Assembly: GCF_035762065.1 (NCBI RefSeq)
Contig: NZ_DASTPW010000002.1
Span: 1-64,000 of the forward strand
Length of the DNA stretch: 64,000 nucleotides
DNA from: Methylibium sp035762065
GTDB lineage: Bacteria > Pseudomonadota > Gammaproteobacteria > Burkholderiales > Burkholderiaceae_C
Direction: 5' to 3'
This document shows, piece by piece, positions 7,977 to 16,712 of this stretch. Within the stretch, counting starts at the first letter, position 1. Every line of letters begins with the position of its first letter. Below the pieces are notes generated by a model. The model saw only the letters and a program-made list of their open reading frames with translations, had not been told where the DNA came from and searched no databases. The translations under genes were made by a program, and so were the position numbers.

Positions 7977-8833
7977 TCAAAAATCCCGCGGCCGGAAGTC
8001 GATCGCCATCGACGGCGGCACGCGGCCGTCGGTGTCGCGCGGCAGCGTCTCGGTCTTGTCGATCGCGCGCAGCACCGCGTCGTCCCAGGCGGCGACGCCG
8101 CTGCTGCGCACGAGTCGGCGCGCGGTGATCGTGCCGTCGGGCGCGACCTTCACCTCGACCGAGGCGACCGGGTTGCCGGGGATGTCGTCGTCGCTGAACA
8201 CGATGTTCGGCTTGATGCGTGCCTTGATGCGGCCGGCGTAGCTGGCCGACGGACCGGCCGATTGCGCGGCGCTGCCGGTGTCGGTGGCCGAGCCGGTGGC
8301 GTCGGCCTGGCCGAGGATGCGCTTGAGGTTCTCCTGACGCTGCGCTTCGAGCTGCGCGATGCGCTGTGCTTCGGCCTTCTTCTTTCGTTCGGCTTCCAGC
8401 TTCGCCGCCTGCTGTTCGGCCCGCTGGCGTTCCTGCGCTTCCTTCTTCTTCTCGGCTTCGCGCTTCTCCTCTTCGAGACGCTGACGCTCGAGCTTTTCCT
8501 TCTGCTCGCGCTTTTCCTGTGCGATCTCGGCATCGCGGTTCGGCGGCGGCTCGGGCTTGGCTTCGGCCGGCGGCTTCGGCTCGGGCTTGGGTTCCGGCTT
8601 CGGCTCGGGCGGCAGCGGCTTCGGCGGCTCGGGCTCGACCGCGCGCGGCGCCGCCGCCTGGGGCACGGCGGCCCACAGCTCGGCCTCGACGCCCGCCGGC
8701 TCCGACGTGCGCCAGCTCACGCCCAGCGTCAGCGCGAGCACCAGCACCGCATGCGCGACGAGCGCGAGCACCGCGCCGCGCGTGAGGCGGTCCGGCTTGC
8801 GCGGGCGCAGGTCGTCGGGTGTTGCCGCGTTCA

Positions 8834-8834
<1 letters not shown>
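7977..8834 (-). CDS. tolA: TolA, Tol-Pal envelope protein
   Basis: 285 residues. One membrane helix near the start (AVLALVAHAVLVLALTLGV), a proline/lysine-rich stretch, a long charged alpha-helical rod rich in Glu, Lys, Arg and Gln (about 105-170), and a C-terminal TonB/TolA-like domain ending SMAIDFRPRDF. TolA links the TolQR motor to the outer-membrane Pal-TolB pair during cell division. Its start overlaps the tolR stop (TGATG). It is the last gene of the run; tolB and pal do not follow. Confidence 0.92.
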
Positions 8835-9268
<434 letters not shown>

Positions 9269-9290
9269 CAGTGCCGTCCAGCCGCCCGAA

Positions 9291-9341
9291 GGCACTGAGC
9301 GCCCCCTCGGGGGGCAGTGAACGAAGTGAGCGTGGGGGTCG
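9291..9341. repeat. REP-like intergenic element, copy 1
   Basis: Between tolR and tolQ. It contains CACTG...CAGTG arms around CCCC-CTCG-GGGG, then AACGAAGTGAGCG and GGGGGT. The same arrangement (GCGCCCC, CG, GGGGGC, CGAAG, GGGGGT) is seen at 14829-14872 beside ribH. Elements like this are common between genes in this bacterial group. Confidence 0.6.
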
Positions 9342-9346
9342 TCATG

Positions 9347-10036
9347 TCAGTGCACCGCCGCCTGGCCGATGTTGCGCTGGAGGATGTTGGAGAACTCCTC
9401 GATGAAGGTCTCCATCTGGATCGCGATGCGATCGATGTCCCGCGCGAAGCGGTTGTAGGCGAGCACCGCCGGGATCGCGGCGAACAGGCCGATCGCGGTG
9501 GCGACCAGCGCCTCGGCGATGCCCGGCGCCACGGTGGCGAGCGTCACCTGCTGCAGGTTCGCCAGGCCGGTGAAGGCATGCATGATTCCCCACACCGTGC
9601 CGAACAGGCCGACATAGGGCGACACCGAGCCGACCGAGGCGAGGAAGCTCAGCTTCGATTCGACGGTGTCCAGCTCGCGCTGGAAGCTCGCGCGCATCGC
9701 GCGGCGCGCGCCGTCGAGCAGCGCGCCGGCATCGTTGACGCGGCGCTCGCGCAGCTTGAGGAATTCGCGCATGCCCGACGCGAAGATGCGCGACATCGGC
9801 CCCGCGTCGTCGGCTTTCTTCGAGGCGTCGGCGTACAGGTCCTGCAGGTTCTGGCCGGACCAGAACTCGCGCTCGAAGCCTTCGTTCGAGTCGCGCACGC
9901 GCTTCAAGCCGAAGAGCTTGCCGAAGATCACCGTCCAGCTCGCGAGCGACACCGCCAGCAGCAGCGCGACGACCAGCTGCACGACGAAGCTCGCATGCAG
10001 CAGCAGGTTGACGATCGAGAGGTCTTGTGTGTTCAT
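9347..10036 (-). CDS. tolQ: TolQ/ExbB-family motor protein
   Basis: 229 residues starting MNTQDLSIVN, with three membrane helices (ASFVVQLVVALLLAVSLASW; VSPYVGLFGTVWGIMHAF; VAPGIAEALVATAIGLFAAIP). This is the MotA/TolQ/ExbB fold that forms the proton channel with TolR. Start overlaps the ybgC stop by ATGA, the usual ybgC-tolQ coupling. Confidence 0.94.
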   Translation of the reverse strand: MNTQDLSIVNLLLHASFVVQLVVALLLAVSLASWTVIFGKLFGLKRVRDSNEGFEREFWSGQNLQDLYADASKKADDAGPMSRIFASGMREFLKLRERRVNDAGALLDGARRAMRASFQRELDTVESKLSFLASVGSVSPYVGLFGTVWGIMHAFTGLANLQQVTLATVAPGIAEALVATAIGLFAAIPAVLAYNRFARDIDRIAIQMETFIEEFSNILQRNIGQAAVH

Positions 10037-10482
10037 GTCAGGGCTTGGAGGAGCGGACTCGGAATGCGACGCGGACGGAAGGTTCCTGCGTCCACGCAGC
10101 CGATGCGGATCGTGCCTTCGGCGAGCAGCTGCCCCGCGCACAGGCAGCGCTGCGCGACGTCGATGCTCGCCTGGCGCTGCGCGAGCACGGCGACGGTGAT
10201 GTCGAGCGCGTCGTCGAGCCGCGCGGGGCGCAGGTAACGCACGCGCGTTTCGCTGACGACGAACATCACGCCGTCATGCGCGCGCATCGCCTCCTGGCTG
10301 AAGCCGAGCGAGCGCAACCATTCGGTGCGCGCGCGCTCGAAGAACTTCAGGTAGTTCGCGTAGAAGACGACGGCGCCGGCGTCGGTGTCCTCCCAATAGA
10401 CGCGCACCGGGAAGCGGAATGCTTCGGTCGGCTCGCCCGCGGGCTCCGCACCCAGCCGAGCCAGGGGAAAGGCCGTGCGCAA
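10033..10482 (-). CDS. ybgC: YbgC-type acyl-CoA thioesterase
   Basis: About 149 residues of the hotdog fold. The catalytic motif VYWEDTDAGAVVFYANYLKFFERARTEW is clear by its parts (EDTDAG, YANYL). YbgC hydrolyses acyl-CoA or acyl carrier protein thioesters and is tied to phospholipid work near the Tol machine. No ATG or GTG lies before the domain; I chose TTG at 10482, five bases after the tssQ stop. It overlaps tolQ. Confidence 0.87.
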   Translation of the reverse strand: MRTAFPLARLGAEPAGEPTEAFRFPVRVYWEDTDAGAVVFYANYLKFFERARTEWLRSLGFSQEAMRAHDGVMFVVSETRVRYLRPARLDDALDITVAVLAQRQASIDVAQRCLCAGQLLAEGTIRIGCVDAGTFRPRRIPSPLLQALT

Positions 10483-10487
10483 GATCG

Positions 10488-11003
10488 TCAGCGCGGGTTG
10501 AGCACGCGGCGGTAGACGGGGCCCCACACCGGGTGCCCCGCCTCGGCCTTGCTCAGCGCGAACTTCGCATCGGCGGCGCGCGCCGCGCGGAACGCCGCTT
10601 CGCAGCGCGGCAGGCGATCGCTGGTGCAGTAGACGAAAGCGAGCGTCTTGTGCGCGGCCGCGCGGTCCTTCGGCGCGGCAAGGCCGGCCTTCAGGGCCGC
10701 GCGCAGCTTCTGTTCGGCCAGCACGTATTGGCCGTCGTCGTAGGCCCGCAGGCCGGCGAGCAGCGCCTGCTCGCCGGCACGCGACGCGAGTTCCACGACG
10801 CCGATCGGCGGTGCCGGCGCGGGGGGAGGCGGGGGCGCGGGCGGTGGCGCTGGAGGCGGCGGCTCGGGAGGCGGTGCGATCGGCGCCGGCGGTGCGGCCG
10901 GGGCCGGCGGCAGCGTCGGGGCGCAAGCCGCGACCACCGCAAGCCCCGAGGCCAGCAGCAGCGCAAGGCTCGACTGCCGGCGCAAGGAGGGGGAAGAGGT
11001 CAT
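10488..11003 (-). CDS. TssQ-like lipoprotein with TPR-type repeat
   Basis: 171 residues. The signal peptide ends in a lipobox-like AVVAAC, so the protein is probably a lipoprotein. A proline/alanine-rich linker (about 30-65) is followed by a helical TPR-like domain (LLAGLRAYDDGQYVLAEQKL) and a terminal GHPVWGPVYRRVL. This end and the pairing with a Ser/Thr kinase match the TssQ family linked to type VI secretion, but no other T6SS gene is in the window. The start overlaps the kinase stop by ATGA. Confidence 0.6.
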   Translation of the reverse strand: MTSSPSLRRQSSLALLLASGLAVVAACAPTLPPAPAAPPAPIAPPPEPPPPAPPPAPPPPPAPAPPIGVVELASRAGEQALLAGLRAYDDGQYVLAEQKLRAALKAGLAAPKDRAAAHKTLAFVYCTSDRLPRCEAAFRAARAADAKFALSKAEAGHPVWGPVYRRVLNPR

Positions 11004-12442
11004 GGTCCGAATCGGTGCTTGAGCAGCAGATTCTCGTTCGGGCCGACGTTGATCCTGACGGTGTGCGGCTCGTAGCCGGAGTTGCGCAAGGTCACCTCGT
11101 GCTCGCCGGCTGCGAGCTCCCAGCGGTTCAGCGGCGGCGCGGTGCCGACCCGCCGGCCGTCGATCTCGACCTCGGCCCATGGGCTCACCGCGATCGACAG
11201 CGTGCCGCTGGCCGCGGACGCCGGTGGCGCGGCGGCGATCGCGGGTGCCGATGCCTGCTTCGCCGCTTCGGCCGCACTGGCGGCTTCGGCCGCCGCAGCC
11301 GCCGATGCCGTGGCCGCAAGCGCCTGCAGCGCCTCGTTGCGCGCCTTCGTCTCGAGCGCCTCCCAGCCGGCGACGCCGATCACGCCGCAGCCGATCGCGA
11401 TGCCGGCAGCGACCATCGCGCGCGGCCAGAGCTTCGCAGCGGCCGGCGCGTCGTCCTCGCCGGACTGCAGCGTCTGCGGGTTGGCCTTGAGCCAGTCCTG
11501 CAAGTCCTTCGACAGCGCGCGCGCCGAGCGGAAGCGGTCTTCGGGCCGCTTCGCCATCGCGCGCGCGGCAATCGCTGCGAGCGCGCGCGGCGCCTGCGGG
11601 CTCACCTCGTCGGCCGGGGGCGGATCGAAGTCGGTGACCGCACTCGCGATCGCCGCGAGCGAGCCGCCGTCGAAGGCGCGAAAGCCGGTCAGCAGCTCGT
11701 ACAGCACCACGCCGAGCGAGAACACGTCGGTGCGCCGGTCGGTCGCGGCGTTGCGCACTTGCTCGGGCGCCATGTAGTGCGGCGAGCCGCCGCTCGCCCC
11801 GCCGCTCTCGCGGCCGTGCGCGATGCTGGCGATGCCGAAGTCGAGCACCTTCGGCTGCGTGCGCCCGACCATGAAGATGTTGGCCGGCTTGATGTCGCGA
11901 TGCACCACGCCCTTGCTGTGCGCATAGGCCAGCGCATCCGCGACGCGGCGGATGATGAGTGCGGCCTGGCCCACGGTGGGCCGCCAGCCTTCGGCGAGCA
12001 GGTGCCGCAGGTCCTTGCCCTTGAGCAGCTCCATCGCGATGTAGGCGCCCTGGGGGCTCAGGCCCGCATCGAAGACGGTGACGATGTGCGGGTGGCTCAG
12101 GTGCGCCGCGGCGCGCGCCTCGTGCAGGAACATCGCGTTGAACGGCTCGCGCGCGTCGGTCCCGAGCTCGCCGGTCGGGTGGCCGGGCGTGAGGTTCAGC
12201 GTCTTGATCGCGACGCGCCGCGACAGCAGCGGGTCCTCGGCGGCGTACACGGTGCCCAGGCCGCCGTCACCGATGCGGTACTTGAGCGCGTAGCGGCCGA
12301 TCTGGCCGATCGTCGGCATCTCCCCCGGCAGCGACTCGCGCGCCGGCAGGTCGGCCATCAGCACCGTGTCTTCGACCTCCGCCGTTTCGACGGCATGCGC
12401 GAGCGAGCCCTTCGGGGCCGTGGACGTCTTCAAAGTTTCCAC
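11000..12442 (-). CDS. Ser/Thr protein kinase with membrane helix and PEGA domain
   Basis: 480 residues. A complete Hanks-type kinase domain (about 50-320): glycine loop IGDGGLGTVY, Lys80, Glu108, HRDIKPAN with Asp183, DFG at 201-203 and APE at 225-227. A helix at about 345-365 spans the membrane, then an Ala/Glu-rich linker and a C-terminal PEGA domain (VEIDGRRVGTAPP, HEVTLRNSGYEP) outside. Its partner may be the overlapping TssQ-like lipoprotein. Such kinases regulate type VI secretion or envelope work in relatives. Confidence 0.92.
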   Translation of the reverse strand: METLKTSTAPKGSLAHAVETAEVEDTVLMADLPARESLPGEMPTIGQIGRYALKYRIGDGGLGTVYAAEDPLLSRRVAIKTLNLTPGHPTGELGTDAREPFNAMFLHEARAAAHLSHPHIVTVFDAGLSPQGAYIAMELLKGKDLRHLLAEGWRPTVGQAALIIRRVADALAYAHSKGVVHRDIKPANIFMVGRTQPKVLDFGIASIAHGRESGGASGGSPHYMAPEQVRNAATDRRTDVFSLGVVLYELLTGFRAFDGGSLAAIASAVTDFDPPPADEVSPQAPRALAAIAARAMAKRPEDRFRSARALSKDLQDWLKANPQTLQSGEDDAPAAAKLWPRAMVAAGIAIGCGVIGVAGWEALETKARNEALQALAATASAAAAAEAASAAEAAKQASAPAIAAAPPASAASGTLSIAVSPWAEVEIDGRRVGTAPPLNRWELAAGEHEVTLRNSGYEPHTVRINVGPNENLLLKHRFGP

Positions 12443-12580
12443 GCGGGCGAGCTTAGACCAACGTCGTGCGCGCTCTCAAGACGGCGCGGCCGATGCCGGG
12501 CGGCGTGATGCGACGTGCCGTGGCATATCGCGCGGAATGCTTCGCGAAGCGGCGCCGCCGCACGGCGCCGGGCGGCGGCG

Positions 12581-13771
12581 TCAGCCGAGCACGCGCTCCA
12601 GGCGGCCCACCGCGGCGTCGAGCTGCTCGAGCCCCGTCGCGTAGGAAAGCCGCAGGTAGCGCTCGACGCCGTGGCGGCCGAAGTCGCGCCCGGGTGTCAG
12701 CGCGACGTGGGCGCGCTCCATCAGCTCGAACGCGAAGCGCCAGCTGTCTTGCGTGTGCGCCGAGGCGTCGATCCACGCGTAGAAGGCGCCGTCGGGCCGC
12801 ACCGGCACGCGCAGGCCGATCGCCTCGAGCCGCGGCACGATGAAGTCGCGCCGCGCCTGGAACACGAGCCGGCGCCGTTCCACCTCAGCCAGCGACTCGG
12901 GCGTGAAGCAGGCCAGCGCCGCGTGCTGCGCGAGGCTCGACGGGCAGATGTAGAGGTTCTGCGCGAGCTTCTCGACCGCGGGCACCAGCGCGGCCGGCAG
13001 CACCAGCCAGCCGAGCCGCCAGCCCGTCATGCAGAAGGTCTTCGAGAAGCTGTTGATCGAGATCAGCGCGTCGGCCGCGCCGGGCAGGGCGAGCGCGCTG
13101 CGCGAGTAGGCGGCCTCGTAGCTGAGGCCGAGGTAGATCTCGTCGATCAGCGTGACGCCGCCGCGTACGCGCACCACATCGACGATGCGTGCGAGCTCGT
13201 CGAAGGCGATCGAGGTGCCGGTCGGGTTCGACGGCGAGGCCAGCAGCACGCCGCGCGTCGCGTCGGTCCAGGCGGCGTCGATCTGCCCGGCATCGGGCTG
13301 GTACCGCTGTGGCGGCCCGCAGTGCAGCAGCACGGGCGTCGCGTCGGCGGCGGCGACGAAGTGGCGGTTGCAGGGGTAGCTCGGGTCCGGCATCAGCACT
13401 TCGTCGCCGGCTTCGAACAGCAGCAGCGTCGCGAGCTGCAACGCGGCCGAGGCGCCGGCGGTGACCACGATGCGCGCCGGGTCCACGTCGAGCGACCAGC
13501 GTGTCGCATACCAGCCCGCGATCGCCTCGCGCAGCGCCGGCAGCCCCGCGGCCTGCGTGTACTGCGTGCGCACGTCGGCGAGGCAGGCGCGCGCGGCCTC
13601 GGCGACCGCCGGTACCGCGCCGAAGTCGGGCTCGCCGATGTTGAGGTAGAGCATCGGCTCGCCGCCGCGGGCCGGGTCGCAGGCGGGCGTCGCGGCGATG
13701 CGCTGCGCCGCCTTGGCGCACTCCATCACGTAGAACGGGTCGATCCGGTCGACCCGCCGGGCGGTTCTCAT
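12581..13771 (-). CDS. PLP-dependent aminotransferase (class I/II)
   Basis: 396 residues starting MRTARRVDRI. The fold-type I aminotransferase marks are NIGEPDF, the PSNPTGT block, the YLGLSYE tyrosine region, SFSKTFCMTGWRLGW carrying the PLP lysine, and the C-terminal YLRLSYA arginine. Substrate cannot be told; members of this subgroup act on aspartate or aromatic amino acids. The start overlaps the nusB stop by ATGA. Confidence 0.9.
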   Translation of the reverse strand: MRTARRVDRIDPFYVMECAKAAQRIAATPACDPARGGEPMLYLNIGEPDFGAVPAVAEAARACLADVRTQYTQAAGLPALREAIAGWYATRWSLDVDPARIVVTAGASAALQLATLLLFEAGDEVLMPDPSYPCNRHFVAAADATPVLLHCGPPQRYQPDAGQIDAAWTDATRGVLLASPSNPTGTSIAFDELARIVDVVRVRGGVTLIDEIYLGLSYEAAYSRSALALPGAADALISINSFSKTFCMTGWRLGWLVLPAALVPAVEKLAQNLYICPSSLAQHAALACFTPESLAEVERRRLVFQARRDFIVPRLEAIGLRVPVRPDGAFYAWIDASAHTQDSWRFAFELMERAHVALTPGRDFGRHGVERYLRLSYATGLEQLDAAVGRLERVLG

Positions 13772-14265
13772 CCCGCGGCCGCGCGCCGCGCCTGCACCTC
13801 GATCGCGCGCAGCTCGCCGGCCACCTTGTCGAGCACGCCGTTGACGTACTTGTGGCCGTCGGTGCCGCCGTAGCTTTTGGCCAGCTCGACGGCTTCGTTG
13901 ATGACGACGCGGTAGGGGATCTCGATGCAGTGCGCGAGTTCGTAGGCGCCGATCATCAGCACGCCATGCTCGATCGGCGACAGCTCGCTCGTCTTGCGGT
14001 CGACGTGGCGGCCCAGTTGCGCATCGAGCGCCTTCGCCTCCTCGATGCAGCCGTAGAGCAACGCCTCGAGGTGCTCGCTGTCGGCCCGCGCATAACCGTC
14101 CTGCTCGCGCACATGGGCGGCGATGCCGGCGGTGCTTTCGCCGGTCAGCAGCCACTGGTAGAGCCCTTGCAGCGCGAGTTCGCGCGCGCGGCGGCGCGCC
14201 GAGCGGGTGGGCCCCTTCTTCTGGGCGGCTGCGCCGTCCGGCTGGGCCGGCGGGGCCTCGCTCAC
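13768..14265 (-). CDS. nusB: NusB transcription antitermination factor
   Basis: 165 residues from a GTG start that overlaps the ribH stop (GTGA). The NusB core is clear: ARRRARELALQGLYQWL, SPIEHGVLMIGAYEL, PYRVVINEAVELAKSYGGTDGHKYVNGVLD. NusB binds boxA RNA with S10 for rRNA antitermination. The first 30 residues are a charged extension. The ribH-nusB pair is a classic arrangement. Confidence 0.94.
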   Translation of the reverse strand: MSEAPPAQPDGAAAQKKGPTRSARRRARELALQGLYQWLLTGESTAGIAAHVREQDGYARADSEHLEALLYGCIEEAKALDAQLGRHVDRKTSELSPIEHGVLMIGAYELAHCIEIPYRVVINEAVELAKSYGGTDGHKYVNGVLDKVAGELRAIEVQARRAAAG

Positions 14266-14759
14266 GACAGCTCCTCCATCAGGTTCGCCATCTCGACCGC
14301 GACCCGGGCCGCATCGCGCCCCTTGTCGTCGGCGCGTGCGAGCGCCTGGTCCTCGTTCTCGGTGGTCAGCACCGCATTGACGATCGGCGTCTGGTGGTCG
14401 AGCCCGATGCGGGTGATGCCGGCCGCGCTCTCGTTGCACACCAGCTCGAAGTGGTAGGTCTCGCCGCGGATCACGCAGCCGATCGCGATCAGCGCATCGA
14501 AGTCCTGCCGCTGCGCCAGCGTCTGCAGCACGATCGGGATTTCCAGCGCGCCCGGCACCGAGTGGTGCTCGATGTACTTCTTCGCGACGCCCAGCTCGGC
14601 CAGCTCGCCGAGGCAGGCCTGGGTGAGCCGGTCGGTGATGTGCACGTTGAAGCGCGCCTGGACGATCGCGATGCGCAGGCTGTCGCCTTCGAGCTCGGCC
14701 ACCGTGTGGCCGAAGATGGTTTCGCCGCCGTCCGCGCTTTGCATGCCGATGTTCCTCAA
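14262..14759 (-). CDS. ribH: Lumazine synthase (RibH)
   Basis: 165 residues. It makes 6,7-dimethyl-8-ribityllumazine from the ribD-pathway product and 3,4-dihydroxybutanone phosphate. Motifs: ARFN, PGALEIP, GCVIRGETYHFE and LTTENEDQA. The next ATG (MQSADGG, 14744) is a good alternative start. It lies downstream of ribBX across a repeat element. Confidence 0.95.
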   Translation of the reverse strand: MRNIGMQSADGGETIFGHTVAELEGDSLRIAIVQARFNVHITDRLTQACLGELAELGVAKKYIEHHSVPGALEIPIVLQTLAQRQDFDALIAIGCVIRGETYHFELVCNESAAGITRIGLDHQTPIVNAVLTTENEDQALARADDKGRDAARVAVEMANLMEELS

Positions 14760-14828
14760 AGACAGAAGCGCTGACCGACGAGCCGTCCCTGCCGGCAGCA
14801 GCGACGGATCCGGCTCTGCCGGGCCGTT

Positions 14829-14872
14829 CGGGGCGCCCCGTCGAGGGGGCGCGGCGAAGCCGCAACGGGGGT
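14829..14872. repeat. REP-like intergenic element, copy 2
   Basis: Between ribBX and ribH. GGGGCGCCCC, GTCGA, GGGGGCGCGGCGAAGCCGC and ACGGGGGT follow in the same order as the element at 9291-9341, with CGCCCC pairing to GGGGCG and GCGGC pairing to GCCGC. Sequence has drifted but layout is kept. Confidence 0.55.
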
Positions 14873-14880
14873 GGTCAACA

Positions 14881-15975
14881 TCAGTCGGCCGCGATGAAGC
14901 CGGTGACTTCGAGCCCGTAGCCGGCCATGCTCGGCATGCGCCTCGGGCTTCCGAGCAGCTTCATGCGTTGCACGCCGAGTTCGCGCAGCACCTGGGCGCC
15001 GACGCCGTAGGTGCGCAGGTCCATCGGCGCGCGCGCGGGCGTCGGCCGGTCGCTGCCCGCGACCAGCCGGTGCAGCAGGCCTTCGTCGGACTCGGCGCAG
15101 TTGAGCAACACCGCCACGCCGCGGCCGGCGCGCTGCAGCGCGGCCAGCGCCGCCGGCAACGGCCACGAATGGCCGCAGCGGCCCTCGTCGAGCCAATCAA
15201 GCACCGACAGCGGCTCGTGCACCCGCACGAGCACTTCGTCGGCCGGGGCCCAGCGGCCCAGCGCGAGCGCGAGGTGCAGGCCGCCCGAGCGGTCGCGAAA
15301 CGCATGGCATTCGAAGCGGCCCTGCGCGGTGTCGAGCGGCCGCTGCGCGACGCGCTCGATCAGCGTTTCATGGCGACTGCGGTACTCGATCAGGTCGGCG
15401 ATCGTGCCGATCTTGAGCCGGTGCTCCTGTGCCAGCACCTCGAGGTCGGGCAGTCGGGCCATCGTGCCGTCGTCCTTCATCACCTCGCAGATCAGGCCGG
15501 CGGGCGTCAGCCCGGCCATCTGTGCGAGGTCGCAGGCGGCCTCGGTGTGGCCGGCGCGCATCAGCACGCCACCGTCTTGCGCCTGCAGCGGAAAGATGTG
15601 GCCGGGCTGCACCAGGTCGCTGGCCTTCGCGTCGCGCGCGACCGCGGCCTGCACCGTGCGCGCGCGATCCGCGGCCGAGATGCCGGTCGTGATGCCGGTG
15701 GCCGCTTCGATCGACACGGTGAAGGCGGTGCCGTGGCGCGTGCCGTTGCGCGGTGCCATCGGCGGCAGGTTGAGTCGTTCGCAGCGTTCCCGCGTCAGCG
15801 GCAGGCAGATCAAACCGCGGCCGTAGCGCGCCATGAAGTTCACCGCCTCGGGCGTCACGTGCTCGGCGGCGATGACCAGATCGCCTTCGTTCTCGCGATC
15901 TTCCTCGTCGACGAGGATGACCATGCGGCCGGCGGCGATCTCGGCAATCAGCTCCGGGATGGGGGCGATCGGCAT
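14881..15975 (-). CDS. ribB: RibBX: DHBP synthase fused to a degenerate GTP cyclohydrolase II domain
   Basis: 364 residues. The N-terminal half is 3,4-dihydroxy-2-butanone-4-phosphate synthase with DEEDRENEGDL, RNGTRHGTAF and the MRAGHTEA catalytic region. The C-terminal half (from about 210) matches RibA in outline, but the zinc motif of GTP cyclohydrolase II (three cysteines around a RCDCG core) is missing; the equivalent stretch reads WLDEGRCGHSW with one cysteine. The second domain is therefore probably inactive as a cyclohydrolase, like the RibBX proteins described in other proteobacteria, and a real ribA must lie elsewhere. Confidence 0.88.
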   Translation of the reverse strand: MPIAPIPELIAEIAAGRMVILVDEEDRENEGDLVIAAEHVTPEAVNFMARYGRGLICLPLTRERCERLNLPPMAPRNGTRHGTAFTVSIEAATGITTGISAADRARTVQAAVARDAKASDLVQPGHIFPLQAQDGGVLMRAGHTEAACDLAQMAGLTPAGLICEVMKDDGTMARLPDLEVLAQEHRLKIGTIADLIEYRSRHETLIERVAQRPLDTAQGRFECHAFRDRSGGLHLALALGRWAPADEVLVRVHEPLSVLDWLDEGRCGHSWPLPAALAALQRAGRGVAVLLNCAESDEGLLHRLVAGSDRPTPARAPMDLRTYGVGAQVLRELGVQRMKLLGSPRRMPSMAGYGLEVTGFIAAD

Positions 15976-16078
15976 GCGCGGATTCTAGGAGGGGGCATGC
16001 GGCCGCCGCGTCGCGCGCGGGCATCGCCCGGTCGGCGCCGATGCGGCAAAAGTGCCGTTCGGGCGCGCAGGAGCTCGC

Positions 16079-16699
16079 TCAGCGCGCGGCGAGCAGCCGC
16101 TCGACGTAGCGGGCGATCAGGTCGATCTCGAGGTTGACGGCGCGGCCCGCTTCGAGACTGCCGAGCGTCGTGGTCGCAAGGGTGTGCGGGATCAGGTTGA
16201 TCTCGACTTCGGTCGCGTCGGTGCCGTCCTCGACGCGGTTGACGGTGAGGCTCGTCCCGTCGACGACGATCGAGCCCTTGACGGCCATGAAGCGGCCGAG
16301 CTCGCGCGGCATCGCGATCGCCAGCCGCCACGATTCGCCGAAGGGCTCGAAGCGCACGACGCGGCCGAGGCCATCGACGTGGCCGCTGACCAGGTGACCG
16401 CCGAGCCGGTCGGACGCGCGCAGCGCCTTTTCGAGGTTGACCGGGCCGGGCCGGTCGAGCCCGGCGGTCTTCGACAGGCTCTCGGCCGAGATGTCGATCG
16501 AAAAGCGCGCGGCGCCCGCGTCGAAGCTCGTCACCGTCATGCAGGCGCCGGCGATCGAGATGCTGTCGCCGAGCGCGACGTCGTCGAGGAAGCCGGGCGG
16601 CGCCTCGATCGCGAGCCGCTTGCCGTGCTGCGAAGAGCCGCCGTCGAACTCCTCGATGCGAACGATGCGGCCCACGCCGCCGACGATGCCGGTGAACAT
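16079..16699 (-). CDS. ribE: Riboflavin synthase alpha subunit
   Basis: 206 residues with the two-fold repeat of riboflavin synthase: MFTGIVGGVGRI at the start, GACMTVTSF in the first barrel, LGGHLVSGHVDG, and GTSLTVNRV in the second. It joins two lumazine molecules to give riboflavin. Start is the ATG of MFTGIV, the standard N-terminus. It lies 13 bases after ribD. Confidence 0.95.
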   Translation of the reverse strand: MFTGIVGGVGRIVRIEEFDGGSSQHGKRLAIEAPPGFLDDVALGDSISIAGACMTVTSFDAGAARFSIDISAESLSKTAGLDRPGPVNLEKALRASDRLGGHLVSGHVDGLGRVVRFEPFGESWRLAIAMPRELGRFMAVKGSIVVDGTSLTVNRVEDGTDATEVEINLIPHTLATTTLGSLEAGRAVNLEIDLIARYVERLLAAR

Positions 16700-16712
16700 G
16701 GCGGCGATTGTC

